Assembly (NCBI RefSeq): GCF_033807535.1
Contig: NZ_CP136856.1
Coordinates: 330,001-394,000, forward strand
Origin: Oceanisphaera sp. IT1-181
GTDB taxonomy: Bacteria > Pseudomonadota > Gammaproteobacteria > Enterobacterales > Aeromonadaceae
Reading direction: 5' to 3'
DNA length: 64,000 nt
Within the stretch, counting starts at the first letter, position 1, and each line of letters opens with the position of its first letter. This document shows positions 27,146-36,384 of the stretch, piece by piece. The notes below the pieces were generated by a model. It searched no databases, had not been told where the DNA came from, and saw only the letters and a list, made by a program, of their open reading frames with translations. A program made the translations under genes and the position numbers.

Positions 27146-27769
27146 ATGTCTCGGATCAGAGCCAAAAACGAAGAAATTATTATACGAGCCGCGAGCCGCG
27201 TATTTGCTGAACATGGCTATGCAGCAACCAAAACCGCCGTGATTGCCGAGCTGGCCCAATTACCTAAGCCTAATATTTATTATTACTTTGGCAGTAAAGA
27301 GAAGCTCTATCGCGCCGTACTAGAAAGTGTGGTCGAGCCGTTGTTAGCCGCGTCAGCCCCTTTTATCGAATATCAGGATCCGGTGGTCGCACTCACGGCA
27401 TATATTAAATCCAAGCTCATGATCTCCAGGCACTACTCCTACGCCTCTAAAGTGTTCGCCAATGAAATCATGCATGGCGCTCCCCATTTACCCACCGACA
27501 TTGTCGAGCAACTCGCCGAGCAAACTCGCACCTTGACCGCCAAACTTAATGACTGGATAGCACAAGACTTAATGGCGCCGATTGATGCTCACCATTTGTT
27601 ATTTGCGATTTGGGCCTCCACCCAAACCTATGCGGACTTTAATTGGCAGATCACCACGGCGCTGGGTAAAGAAGAATTAGACGACCAAGACTTCGATCGC
27701 GCTGCCACCCTTATCACCCGCATGGTGATTGGCGGTTGTGCCGTTAAATCTTTACCTGCGGATCACTAA
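27146..27769 (+). CDS. TetR-family regulator, RutR-like
   Basis: 207 aa. N-terminal TetR HTH (IIRAASRVFAEHGYAATKTAVIAELAQLPKPNIYYYFGSKEKLYRAVL) and a C-terminal domain of the RutR/YcdC type (HYSYASKVFANEIMHGAPHLPTDIVEQL...IWASTQTYADFNWQI). RutR senses uracil/thymine and controls pyrimidine and purine breakdown in E. coli. Located before the xanthine dehydrogenase operon, whose promoter region holds a RutR-type operator (28198-28213), so it is the likely regulator of that operon. Confidence 0.85.
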   Translation: MSRIRAKNEEIIIRAASRVFAEHGYAATKTAVIAELAQLPKPNIYYYFGSKEKLYRAVLESVVEPLLAASAPFIEYQDPVVALTAYIKSKLMISRHYSYASKVFANEIMHGAPHLPTDIVEQLAEQTRTLTAKLNDWIAQDLMAPIDAHHLLFAIWASTQTYADFNWQITTALGKEELDDQDFDRAATLITRMVIGGCAVKSLPADH

Positions 27770-27781
27770 CGCTTCACCCGT

Positions 27782-27844
27782 CAGTTAAGGTGCTTTATAC
27801 CAAGTACTTAATAGCATGTATTTTAATACCAAGTACCTTAACTG
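27782..27844 (+). repeat. Inverted and direct repeats after the TetR gene
   Basis: CAGTTAAGGT (27782-27791) pairs with ACCTTAACTG (27835-27844). Between them ATACCAAGTACTTA is repeated as ATACCAAGTACCTTA. Could be a weak terminator or a small repeat element. From 27845 to 28197 no convincing gene is seen. Confidence 0.5.
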
Positions 27845-28197
27845 ACTGTTTTAAAAACCGCGTTTATCGCCGCCTTACTGTACTGGTGCTTTTACTCTTC
27901 CCTACGATACTGATTTACAACTTCTCTTCTTCCATGCTTGCTCATTTCTTTACTCGCCGTTTCCTTGTGTTGCCACGCTCTTTTCTGTCGCCAACAGGCG
28001 ATGCCTTACGCCTGCAGCCAAGGCGCGATCACTCAAGCGTTACTGTCGCGAGCTACAATAAAGTAGCGGTTGCGATCAGGTGAAAATCACAAAGAGTACA
28101 CAATACTGATTTGCATTTAAGACGCTGATTAAAAAGAGTTAATTTTATTTATCGGCTTAGTTGATCACGGTAAGGTTAATAATAAGTAAATATTTTA

Positions 28198-28213
28198 TTG
28201 ACTATATGGTCAG
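28198..28213 (+). promoter_or_regulatory. RutR-type operator upstream of xdhA
   Basis: TTGACTATATGGTCAG matches the RutR consensus TTGACCA-nn-TGGTCAA at 12 of its 14 specified positions and is nearly palindromic. It lies about 80 nt before xdhA and downstream of the RutR-like gene. Confidence 0.7.
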
Positions 28214-28293
28214 CTTTCACTTTAATTACACGTGAAGATATTATTGCTTTGCAGTCTTGCAAGGTGTGCAGTGTATAGCTGAAGGAGGTTAGC

Positions 28294-29739
28294 TTGATTA
28301 AGTTCCTACTTAACCAAGAGTTGCGAGAGGAAAGTGACCTGTCGCCAAATATGACGGTGCTTAACTATTTGCGTACTCGCGTAGGTAAAAACGGCACCAA
28401 GGAGGGGTGTGGCTCGGGCGACTGTGGTGCCTGCACCGTAGTGTTGGGAGAGCGTGTGGATGAGCATATTCGCTACCAGACCGTTAACTCCTGCCTGACC
28501 TTCGTCTCAACACTGCACGGCAAACAATTGCTCACCGTCGAAGACTTAAAAGCTAAAGACGGCAGCTTGCATCCGGTGCAGCAAGCTATGGTGGATTTTC
28601 ATGGCTCGCAGTGCGGTTTCTGTACGCCAGGCTTTATTATGTCGATGTTTGCCTTAAGCAAAAATAAGCCCGCTGCTACGCAACCCGATATCTTTGAAGC
28701 ACTGGCCGGCAACCTTTGTCGTTGCACTGGCTATCGCCCGATAGTGGATGCGGCCAAGACCATTGCTGAGCAACCACAGCTTGTTGATCAGTTCTCGCGC
28801 TATGAAACTGACATCTTGGCCAAGCTGGATAAAATAGAAACAGACACCCTAGTTACCCTTAACGGAAACGACAAGGTGTGCTACTCGCCGGTATCCAGCG
28901 ATGAGCTGGCGGCATTGTTAGTTGAGCATCCCGATGCCCAGCTATTGGCCGGTGGCACCGACTTAGCCTTACAAGTGACGCAGTTTTATCGTGAACTGCC
29001 GAAGATGATTTATGTGGGCAACGTGCGCGATATGAAGCAGCTCACCGAAGATGATGAACAGCTGGTGATTGGTGCTGCGCGCAGCTTAAGTGACAGCTTC
29101 GAGCCCTTGAATCGGGTATTCCCCGATATGGGCGAGCTGCTGCATCGTTTTGCGTCTTTGCAAATTCGTAATCAAGGCACCCTTGGCGGCAACGTGGCCA
29201 ACGCTTCTCCTATTGGTGATGCCCCGCCGGTGTTGATGGCCTTAAATGCCCGCTTAGTGCTGCGCAAAGGTGAGGTACGTCGCGAGCTGCCCATTGGCGA
29301 CTACTTTTTGGATTACAAGAAAACTGCCCAGCAAACCAGCGAATTTATTGAACAGATTATCGTGCCTAAGCCTAAGCCAAATCAGCACTTCAAGGTGTAT
29401 AAGCTGTCTAAGCGGTTAGACGATGATATTTCTGCGGTCTGTGGTGCCTTTAACTTAACCATTACCGATGGGCTGATCACTGACGCGCGCATTGCCTTTG
29501 GCGGCATGGCAGCCGTGCCTAAGCGCGCAGCGGCCTGTGAGCAAGCCTTGCTCAATCAGCCGTGGAACCATGCCACCGTTAAAGCAGCCATGAAAGCATT
29601 AACCGGCGATTTTGAGCCGCTGTCTGACTTTAGAGCCAGCAAAGAATATCGCAGCAAAACCGCCACTAACCTGCTCTACAAGTATTTTCTGGAGCAACAA
29701 AGTCTGCAACTGGAAACTAGGGTGACGTCTTATGTCTAA
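28294..29739 (+). CDS. xdhA: Xanthine dehydrogenase small subunit (2Fe-2S and FAD domains)
   Basis: 481 aa with a TTG start: AAGGAGG sits 6-12 nt upstream, and the protein begins (M)IKFLLNQELREESDL. Two [2Fe-2S] clusters: CGSGDCGACTVV plus the later NSC, and SQCGFCTPGFIMSM with NLCRCTGY. A FAD-binding CO-dehydrogenase-flavoprotein domain follows (LLAGGTDLALQVTQ, RNQGTLGGNVANASPIGD). Passes electrons from the Mo site to NAD+. Overlaps xdhB by 8 nt. Confidence 0.95.
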   Translation: MIKFLLNQELREESDLSPNMTVLNYLRTRVGKNGTKEGCGSGDCGACTVVLGERVDEHIRYQTVNSCLTFVSTLHGKQLLTVEDLKAKDGSLHPVQQAMVDFHGSQCGFCTPGFIMSMFALSKNKPAATQPDIFEALAGNLCRCTGYRPIVDAAKTIAEQPQLVDQFSRYETDILAKLDKIETDTLVTLNGNDKVCYSPVSSDELAALLVEHPDAQLLAGGTDLALQVTQFYRELPKMIYVGNVRDMKQLTEDDEQLVIGAARSLSDSFEPLNRVFPDMGELLHRFASLQIRNQGTLGGNVANASPIGDAPPVLMALNARLVLRKGEVRRELPIGDYFLDYKKTAQQTSEFIEQIIVPKPKPNQHFKVYKLSKRLDDDISAVCGAFNLTITDGLITDARIAFGGMAAVPKRAAACEQALLNQPWNHATVKAAMKALTGDFEPLSDFRASKEYRSKTATNLLYKYFLEQQSLQLETRVTSYV

Positions 29740-32134
29740 TCAAGCGCAACTAATTCTGACCATGGATGAAATGATGGCGCAGGTTAAACAAAACCTGCAA
29801 ACCGGCGTAGGCAAAAGTGTGCCCCACGACAGTGCCGCCATGCAGGTGGCGGGAGAGGCGCAATACATAGACGACCGCTTGGAGTTTCCTAACCAGTTGC
29901 ACTTGTATGCGCGAATGTCGGATCGCGCCCATGCGCGCATCACCAAGCTAGACGTCAGCCCTTGCTATGACGTTGAGGGCGTTACCTTGGTGATCACCGC
30001 CAAAGATGTACCCGGTCAGTTGGACATAGGTGCCATTTTACCCGGCGACCCGCTGTTGGCTGATGGCGTCGTGGAATATGTGGGCCAGCCCATCTTTGCG
30101 GTCGCCGCTAAAGACTTAGAAACGGCGCGCAAGGCGGCCATGTTAGCCGTGATTGAATATGAAGACTTACACCCAGTGCTGTGTGTAGAAGAAGCATTGG
30201 CCAACAAGCACTTCGTTACCGAAAGCCATAAGCAGCAAAGAGGCGACTCGGCGGCAGGTTTAGCCAAGGCTAAGCATGTGATTGAAGGCAGCATTCATAT
30301 TGGTGGCCAAGAGCACTTTTACCTTGAGACCCAAATTAGTTCAGTGGTGCCCACCGAAGATGGCGGCATGATGGTGTTTACCTCCAGCCAGCATCCCACT
30401 GAAATTCAAAAATTGGTGGCCAGTGTCTTGGGCGTGCCCATGCATAAGGTGGTGGTCGATATGCGCCGTATGGGCGGTGGCTTTGGCGGTAAAGAAACCC
30501 AAGCTGCCGGTCCTGCCTGCATGGCGGCTGTGGTGGCCCACCTGACCGGTCGACCCACCAAGATACGCTTGCCGCGCATGGAAGACATGAACATGACCGG
30601 CAAGCGTCATCCGTTTTATAACACCTATAAAATTGGTTTCGATGATACGGGTCGCATTCAAGCCACCGACATTATGGTGGCCGGCAATTGTGGGTATTCC
30701 CCAGACTTATCGTCCTCAATCGTGGACCGCGCCATGTTCCACTCCGACAACGCTTATTACTTGGGCGATGCCACAGTAGTGGGTCACAGATGTAAAACTA
30801 ACACCGCCTCTAATACTGCGTATCGGGGCTTTGGTGGGCCGCAAGGCATGATGACCATAGAGCATGCGATGGACGAAATCGCCTCTTACTTGGGCAAGGA
30901 TCCGCTGGAAATCCGCAAGCGCAATTTCTATGGTAAAGAGGATCGAAACGTCACTCACTACCATCAGCCGGTAGAGCACAATATTATTCACGAGATGGTG
31001 GCGGATCTTGAAGCCTCCAGTGAATACGCCAAGCGTCGCAGCGAAATCAAAGCCTTTAACGCCCAGAGCCCGATTTTGAAAAAGGGCTTGGCGCTGACGC
31101 CGGTGAAGTTTGGTATCTCCTTTACTGCCAGTTTCTTAAATCAGGCGGGAGCCTTAGTGCACGTGTACACGGATGGCAGTATTCATCTGAACCACGGCGG
31201 CACCGAAATGGGGCAAGGGCTGAATATCAAGGTGGCACAAATTGTCGCCGAAGAGTTTCAGGTCGATATTGACAGGATCCAAATCACCGCCACTAACACC
31301 GATAAAGTGCCGAACACTTCACCGACCGCGGCTTCTAGCGGCACGGATCTTAACGGTAAGGCGGCGCAAAATGCCGCGCAAACTATTAAGCAGCGCTTGA
31401 TCGACTGGGCAGCCGGGCACTTTCAAGTGACGCCAGAAGAAGTGATCTTCAAGAATAATTTGGTACAGATCCGTCATCAGATGTTGTCGTTCCCAGAATT
31501 TATTCAGCTGGCTTATTTCAACCAGATTTCGCTGTCCAGCACCGGTTTCTACCGTACACCTAAGATCTTCTACGATCATGCCACCGGATCAGGCTCGCCT
31601 TTCTATTACTTTGCTTACGGCGCCGCCTGCTCTGAAGTGGTGATCGACACCTTAACCGGTGAGTACAAGATCTTACGGGCGGATATTCTGCATGACGTGG
31701 GCGACTCACTAAACCCAGCCATCGACATTGGTCAGGTAGAAGGCGCCTTCGTACAAGCTGTGGGCTGGTTAACCACCGAAGAGCTGGTATGGAACGATAA
31801 AGGCAAGTTGATGACTCAAGGGCCGGCGGGTTACAAGATTCCGGCGATCACTGATATGCCGATTGATTTTCGCACTACCTTAGTGGAAAACCGCAAGAAT
31901 CCTGAAGACACCGTCTTCCATTCTAAAGCCGTGGGCGAGCCGCCCTTTATGCTGGGTATCTCGGTGTGGTGTGCGCTAAAAGATGCGGTGGCCAGTGTGT
32001 CCAACTATAAAAAGTATCCACACATGGACTCACCCGCCACACCCGAGCGCGTACTGTGGGCGGTGGAGCAAATGCAGGCTTGGTTTGAGCAAAATGAAGC
32101 TGTTACTGCTGCTGAGGAAGTGTTGGCTAAGTAG
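29732..32134 (+). CDS. xdhB: Xanthine dehydrogenase large, molybdopterin-binding subunit
   Basis: 800 aa. Mo-pterin residues in MGGGFGGKETQ, AYRGFGGPQGM (with the Arg that binds xanthine) and the C-terminal KAVGEPPFMLGISV containing the base Glu; the Glu in HIGGQEHFYLE is also kept. Those substrate residues favour xanthine/hypoxanthine over aldehydes. Oxidises hypoxanthine to xanthine to urate. Co-transcribed with xdhA; a hairpin element separates it from xdhC. Confidence 0.95.
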   Translation: MSNQAQLILTMDEMMAQVKQNLQTGVGKSVPHDSAAMQVAGEAQYIDDRLEFPNQLHLYARMSDRAHARITKLDVSPCYDVEGVTLVITAKDVPGQLDIGAILPGDPLLADGVVEYVGQPIFAVAAKDLETARKAAMLAVIEYEDLHPVLCVEEALANKHFVTESHKQQRGDSAAGLAKAKHVIEGSIHIGGQEHFYLETQISSVVPTEDGGMMVFTSSQHPTEIQKLVASVLGVPMHKVVVDMRRMGGGFGGKETQAAGPACMAAVVAHLTGRPTKIRLPRMEDMNMTGKRHPFYNTYKIGFDDTGRIQATDIMVAGNCGYSPDLSSSIVDRAMFHSDNAYYLGDATVVGHRCKTNTASNTAYRGFGGPQGMMTIEHAMDEIASYLGKDPLEIRKRNFYGKEDRNVTHYHQPVEHNIIHEMVADLEASSEYAKRRSEIKAFNAQSPILKKGLALTPVKFGISFTASFLNQAGALVHVYTDGSIHLNHGGTEMGQGLNIKVAQIVAEEFQVDIDRIQITATNTDKVPNTSPTAASSGTDLNGKAAQNAAQTIKQRLIDWAAGHFQVTPEEVIFKNNLVQIRHQMLSFPEFIQLAYFNQISLSSTGFYRTPKIFYDHATGSGSPFYYFAYGAACSEVVIDTLTGEYKILRADILHDVGDSLNPAIDIGQVEGAFVQAVGWLTTEELVWNDKGKLMTQGPAGYKIPAITDMPIDFRTTLVENRKNPEDTVFHSKAVGEPPFMLGISVWCALKDAVASVSNYKKYPHMDSPATPERVLWAVEQMQAWFEQNEAVTAAEEVLAK

Positions 32135-32150
32135 CAGGTTTGGGTGATTA

Positions 32151-32259
32151 AGAGGCAACAGGGCTGCCTCCTCCGACACGCTACAAGTACATCCATGTAA
32201 GGCTCACACATGACGTCCTTGTCATGTGATGGTCGGCTGAGGTAATCCCTGTTGCCTCT
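32151..32259 (+). repeat. Inverted-repeat hairpin element between xdhB and xdhC
   Basis: AGAGGCAACAGGG (32151-32163) is repeated perfectly inverted at 32247-32259. Inside lie further stems: tccgac with gtcgg, TACAT/ATGTA, and CACATGAC / GTCATGTG with a small loop. The 109-bp unit could fold into one long structured RNA. It has the look of a dispersed MITE-like or attenuating hairpin placed in the middle of an operon. Confidence 0.72.
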
Positions 32260-32327
32260 CAGTGACTATTGAGTCATCTGAGAAGAGCAAGTCAGCATCT
32301 GCTGGTGAGAGGTATAGAGGTAACGTC

Positions 32328-33161
32328 ATGTTCAAGGATAACTGGATTCAGATCTTGGCTGAGCTAGAACGCAAAGGTGAACCTTGCGTGCTGGTGACGG
32401 TGGTTGAGCATAAAGGCTCAACGCCCAGAGACAGCGGCACCAAAATGCTGGTCACCGAGCACACCTGCTACGCCACCATAGGCGGCGGTCATCTTGAGTA
32501 CAAAGCGTTGAAATTGGCCCGTGACATGCTGTTAAACGGCGAGCATTTGATGAAAGTGGAGCGCTTTAATTTAGGCGCCAGTCTGGGGCAATGTTGCGGT
32601 GGCATGGCCAGCATTATGCTGGAGCCTGTGGTACGCGCCCGCCATCATTTGGTGTTGTTTGGTGCGGGTCATGTAGCCAAAGCCTTGGTGCATGTCTTGG
32701 CGACCTTGCCGTTTCGTATTACTTGGATTGATGAACGCGCGTCTGAGTTTCCTACCGAGCAGCTGAGCGGTGTAACGCAGGTGGTGAGTGATGACCCCGT
32801 CGGTGAGATTGCTGATCAGCCAGCAGGCAGTTTCTATCTGGTGATGACTCATAACCACCAGTTAGATCTTGAACTGTGTGCAAAAATTTTAAAACGCCAA
32901 GATGCCCGTTATTTTGGGGTGATTGGCTCGCAAACTAAGCGCAAGCGCTTTGATTACAAACTCAAAGAGCGCGGCTTTAGTGAGGCGGATTTAGCACAGA
33001 TGATTTGCCCCATCGGCTTGGCCGAAGTGGTCGGTAAGTATCCGGCGGAAATTGCGGTGTCTGTGGCTGGTGAGTTAATTAGCGTTTATCAGCAAGCGCT
33101 GGCGTCAAGAGCTGGCGAAGTTACAGAGCGAGATAAACCGACGGTAACGAGTTTGGTATAA
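32328..33161 (+). CDS. xdhC: Xanthine dehydrogenase accessory protein XdhC
   Basis: 277 aa from ATG 32328 (AGAGG 8 nt upstream; an in-frame ATG at 32262 lies next to the hairpin element). XdhC_CoxI motif STPRDSGTKMLV, the Cys pair GQCCGGMASIMLEP and the C-terminal Rossmann part LVLFGAGHVAKALV. Binds Mo cofactor, has it sulfurated and inserts it into XdhB. Third gene of xdhABC. Confidence 0.93.
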   Translation: MFKDNWIQILAELERKGEPCVLVTVVEHKGSTPRDSGTKMLVTEHTCYATIGGGHLEYKALKLARDMLLNGEHLMKVERFNLGASLGQCCGGMASIMLEPVVRARHHLVLFGAGHVAKALVHVLATLPFRITWIDERASEFPTEQLSGVTQVVSDDPVGEIADQPAGSFYLVMTHNHQLDLELCAKILKRQDARYFGVIGSQTKRKRFDYKLKERGFSEADLAQMICPIGLAEVVGKYPAEIAVSVAGELISVYQQALASRAGEVTERDKPTVTSLV

Positions 33162-33180
33162 CCGAGATTAAAACTTAAAA

Positions 33181-33378
33181 TATTTTTTGCCACGGAATCC
33201 TCAGAATTCACGGAAGAGTTCACAAGCGAAAAAATACTTATTATTTTTAAGGGCTTACTCCCTATAATTTGGAGTGTTTTTCCCCTTATCCCTTATATTT
33301 ATTTAGGTTTGGCTCTTATACATAAAATCCCTTTCAGATCTGATCTCTATTTTTTCGTGGGTTCCGTGGATTCCGTTA
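33181..33378. repeat. CACGGA-type repeat copies before guaD
   Basis: Left copy ttttttgccacggaatcc...cacggaagag (33182-33218); a reverse-orientation copy ttttttcgtgggttccgtgg...ttccgt (33351-33377). A third copy in the left copy's orientation is at 38409-38432. The 33162-33413 gap has no gene apart from this pair and presumably the guaD promoter. Confidence 0.55.
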
Positions 33379-33413
33379 CAAAGGCTGTATTACTGAATTT
33401 TTGGAGAGTTTTT

Positions 33414-34715
33414 ATGACACCCATAACCGCGTATCGCGCCGCCATTTTGCACAGTCTCGGTGATCCCACACAAGTGGGGCTAGAAGACAGTTATGCCTAT
33501 TATGAAGATGGCTTATTAGTGGTGAGCGAAGGCTTGATTGCCGACATCGGGCCTGCCGAGCAGGTGCTGGCGCGTTTAGCCGCTGATACGCCCATTATTG
33601 AACTTAAAGATAAGTTGATTAGCGCCGGCTTTATCGATACCCACATTCATTTTCCGCAAACTGAAATGATCGCCTCCTACGGCGAGCAGTTATTGGACTG
33701 GCTCAATAATTACACCTTTCCTGAAGAAGGTAAGTTTGCCGACCCTGCGCATGCTGCGCGGGTGGCCAGCTTCTTCTTAGATGAATTACTGCGTAACGGC
33801 ACCACCACCGCCATGGTATTTGGCACCGTGCATAAGGCATCGGTTGAAGCCTTCTTTACTGAGTCAGACAAGCGCAATATGCGCATGATTGCCGGTAAGG
33901 TAATGATGGACCGCAACGGGCCTGACTATCTGCTGGATACGCCAGAGTCTGGCTATGCGGACAGTAAAGCGCTGATTGAGCGCTGGCATAAGCAGGGCCG
34001 CCAGTTGTATGCGGTCACGCCACGCTTTGCGCCTACCAGCACCGAAGCTCAGCTCGCTATGGCCGGGCGCTTGTTAGCCGAATATGATGACGTTTATTTA
34101 CAGACTCATTTATCGGAAAACAAACAAGAGATTGAGTGGGTGAAGTCTTTGTTCCCGGAGCGCGCCGGTTATCTGGATGTATACGATCATTTTAACTTAC
34201 TCGGTGAGCGATCGGTGTTTGCCCATGCGGTGCATTTAGAGCAAGAGGAATGCGCGCGCATGGGGGAGACAGATTCGGTGATCTCTTTTTGCCCGACCTC
34301 TAACTTGTTTTTAGGCTCAGGCTTATTGGATCTACCCAAAGTCGAGGGTCACGGTATTCGGGTGGGATTGGGTACAGACGTGGGTGGCGGCACCAGCTTT
34401 TCTATGCTGCGCACTATTGCCGAGGCTTATAAAATTCAGCAGTTACAAGAGCATAAATTGCACCCGATTAAAGCCTTGTATCTGGCGACATTAGGCGGCG
34501 CACGCTCTTTAAGCTTGGACGATAAGATAGGTAACTTAAATGTCGGTAAAGAGGCGGACTTCTTGGTGTTGGATTTGCACGCCACGCCTTTAATGGATGC
34601 ACGCATTAACAACAGCCAGCATTTGTTTGAGCGGTTGTTTGTGTTAATGATGCTGGGTGACGACAGGGCGGTAAGTGAGACCTATATCTTCGGCAAACGC
34701 CAATATCAAAAATAA
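33414..34715 (+). CDS. guaD: Guanine deaminase
   Basis: 433 aa from ATG 33414 (TTGGAGAG upstream; a longer in-frame start at 33309 is unlikely). Amidohydrolase fold with zinc ligands in DTHIHFPQTE, QTHLSENKQE and HAVHLEQEE, the PRFAPTS loop and GTDVGGGTSFSML. Deaminates guanine to xanthine, which feeds XdhAB. Its own terminator follows. Confidence 0.95.
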   Translation: MTPITAYRAAILHSLGDPTQVGLEDSYAYYEDGLLVVSEGLIADIGPAEQVLARLAADTPIIELKDKLISAGFIDTHIHFPQTEMIASYGEQLLDWLNNYTFPEEGKFADPAHAARVASFFLDELLRNGTTTAMVFGTVHKASVEAFFTESDKRNMRMIAGKVMMDRNGPDYLLDTPESGYADSKALIERWHKQGRQLYAVTPRFAPTSTEAQLAMAGRLLAEYDDVYLQTHLSENKQEIEWVKSLFPERAGYLDVYDHFNLLGERSVFAHAVHLEQEECARMGETDSVISFCPTSNLFLGSGLLDLPKVEGHGIRVGLGTDVGGGTSFSMLRTIAEAYKIQQLQEHKLHPIKALYLATLGGARSLSLDDKIGNLNVGKEADFLVLDLHATPLMDARINNSQHLFERLFVLMMLGDDRAVSETYIFGKRQYQK

Positions 34716-34739
34716 GCATAAACCTAAGCGACGTCACAT

Positions 34740-34766
34740 AAAAACGCCCAATGCAGGGCGTTTTTT
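34740..34766 (+). terminator. guaD terminator
   Basis: AAAAACGCCC / GGGCGTTTTTT with an AATGCA loop. Confidence 0.88.
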
Positions 34767-34822
34767 GTCTTCAGTCACACTCTGGATGTTTGTGTCTGTA
34801 GAAAAGTACAAAATACAGTAAG

Positions 34823-34836
34823 ATTGTATACTTAAT
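34823..34836 (+). promoter_or_regulatory. Half-conserved ATTGTATAC site before the GntR gene
   Basis: ATTGTATACTTAAT shares nine bases with the core ATTGTATACAAT found intact at 40695-40706. About 80 nt before the regulator start, so possibly autoregulatory. Weaker than the other two sites. Confidence 0.45.
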
Positions 34837-34912
34837 TACAAAATTTAACTAACCGGCAAATATTTGGATCGGCTTTGCAGCCATCAGGCCGGTCTAACTG
34901 GAAATCTAGATT

Positions 34913-35656
34913 ATGAGTTCACTCAGTCAACTGGAGCCCAGACACGTCAAGTCGAGCTCAAATACTCAAGATGATGTCGTCTACGAATATATCTTTGATG
35001 CCATTCTTGAACAGCGGTTAGCACCGGGCACTAAGTTAAGCGAAGAAGCACTGGGCGAGATTTTTGGCGTCAGTCGTACCATTATCCGTCGCGCCTTATT
35101 GCGCTTATCTCATGAGCAAGTAGTGAGCATTCGGCCCAACCGGGGTGCCGTGGTAGCCTCGCCCAGCGTGGATGAAGCTCGACAAATCTTTGCCGCGCGC
35201 CGGGTGGTGGAATTGGCGGTGATTGAGCTGGTCGTAAAAAATGTTACCCCCCAAAGCTTGGCGCGTATTCGTGCCATGGTGCAGGCTGAGCAAGATGCGT
35301 TTGAGCGTGGCGATATCGGCAGCGGCATTCGCCTCTCGGGTGAATTTCACTTGGAGTTGGCCAATATCGCCAACAATATGCCTCTGCTTAACTTTCAACG
35401 CAGCGTAGTGTCGCAAACCTCTTTGATTATTGCTCAGTACGAAGTCGGGCATCAGGCTCAGTGCTCTTGTAATGAACACGAGGCTTTGTTGCTAGCCATA
35501 GAGTCTGGCGATCCGGCCCGCGCCATGGCCATGATGAAAAAGCATCTGGATCATATTGAAGGTAAGTTGAACCTGGACAATGAGTCGGCTTCTACCGACT
35601 TGCACGTGGTATTTTCCGACGTAGTCAAAAAGCAGCCGCCCACGCGTCGCGGCTAA
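34913..35656 (+). CDS. GntR-family regulator with FCD domain
   Basis: 247 aa. Winged HTH (VYEYIFDAILEQRLAPGTKLSEEALGEIFGVSRTIIRRALLRLSHEQVVSIRPNRGAVVASPS) and an all-helical FCD effector domain with conserved His and Asp/Glu residues (GEFHLELANIANN, CNEHEALLLAIESGD, MMKKHLDHIE) that usually bind a metal and a carboxylate ligand. Lies between guaD and the permease/uraH genes, so it probably regulates purine or ureide catabolism. Plausible ligands are allantoate or related ureides; not provable here. Confidence 0.88.
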   Translation: MSSLSQLEPRHVKSSSNTQDDVVYEYIFDAILEQRLAPGTKLSEEALGEIFGVSRTIIRRALLRLSHEQVVSIRPNRGAVVASPSVDEARQIFAARRVVELAVIELVVKNVTPQSLARIRAMVQAEQDAFERGDIGSGIRLSGEFHLELANIANNMPLLNFQRSVVSQTSLIIAQYEVGHQAQCSCNEHEALLLAIESGDPARAMAMMKKHLDHIEGKLNLDNESASTDLHVVFSDVVKKQPPTRRG

Positions 35657-35692
35657 GATTATTTACTTCAAGCATATGCAATATTTACCAAT

Positions 35693-35723
35693 AAAAAGCG
35701 GAGCCAATTAGGCTCCGCTTTTT
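35693..35723. terminator. Terminator after the GntR gene (bidirectional)
   Basis: AAAAAGCGGAGCC / GGCTCCGCTTTTT with an AATTA loop, between convergent gntR (+) and uspA (-). Confidence 0.9.
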
Positions 35724-35758
35724 ACGAACTACTCAAGGTCGATTCGTCGAACCATCAC

Positions 35759-36265
35759 TCAGCGCTGCGGCACTGATTCCTTCGGTTGTGGCACTATTAA
35801 CGTGGGAATACGTGAGTCGCGTAATACTTCTCTGGCCACGCTACCTAGCAAAGCTTGCAGCCAGCCTTTTTCATGGCCGCCCATCACTATCATGTCGCAG
35901 TTTAGGGTTTCCGCTCGCTCGAGTATGGTTTGCGTAGGGTGCCCTTCTATTACGTCACAGCTGACGATTCTTTGTGCCAAGCCTTGATCCTCTACGGGTA
36001 AAGTTAACCAAAAGTCTTCTAAGCGTTGCTGTAAGTCGGCTTGGGCTTGGCTCAGGCGCTGCTGCAAAAATTCCGCGCTGCCGCTTTGGTTATAAATATA
36101 TGACTGCAAGGTTAAACGCTCATCGCTGGGCAGGTGTTCAATCACACTTAAAATGTGAATGCTGGCGCCAGTTTGCTGTGCTAAATACACCGCATAGCGA
36201 AAGGCAAACACCGCATTTTTTGAGAGATCGGTGCAATACAGAATTTTATTAATTTTCGGCAACAT
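35759..36265 (-). CDS. Universal stress protein, UspA family
   Basis: 168 aa from ATG 36265 (AAGGA 8 nt upstream; the longer ORF start at 36352 is improbable). MLPKINKILYCTDLSKNAVFAFRYAVYLAQQTGASIHILSV and the C-terminal ATP-binding type motif MGGHEKGWLQALLGSVAREVLRDSRIPTLIV. Follows the SulP transporter on the same strand, a pairing seen often in gammaproteobacteria, and probably shares its transcript. Confidence 0.9.
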   Translation of the reverse strand: MLPKINKILYCTDLSKNAVFAFRYAVYLAQQTGASIHILSVIEHLPSDERLTLQSYIYNQSGSAEFLQQRLSQAQADLQQRLEDFWLTLPVEDQGLAQRIVSCDVIEGHPTQTILERAETLNCDMIVMGGHEKGWLQALLGSVAREVLRDSRIPTLIVPQPKESVPQR

Positions 36266-36384
36266 AGACACATCCTTAATGAAGATACCAAAAACAACGC
36301 CGAACGAATCGGTTTGATTCACTATATCAAAAGTCACCGCGCGCGAAACCATTAGATGCGGCGCCCAGACGGATTATGGGTGCG

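Noticed and set aside
27790..28083. 97-aa reading frame between the TetR gene and xdhA
   Set aside because: No ribosome site, low-complexity mixed composition, and it starts inside a repeat; no family resemblance.
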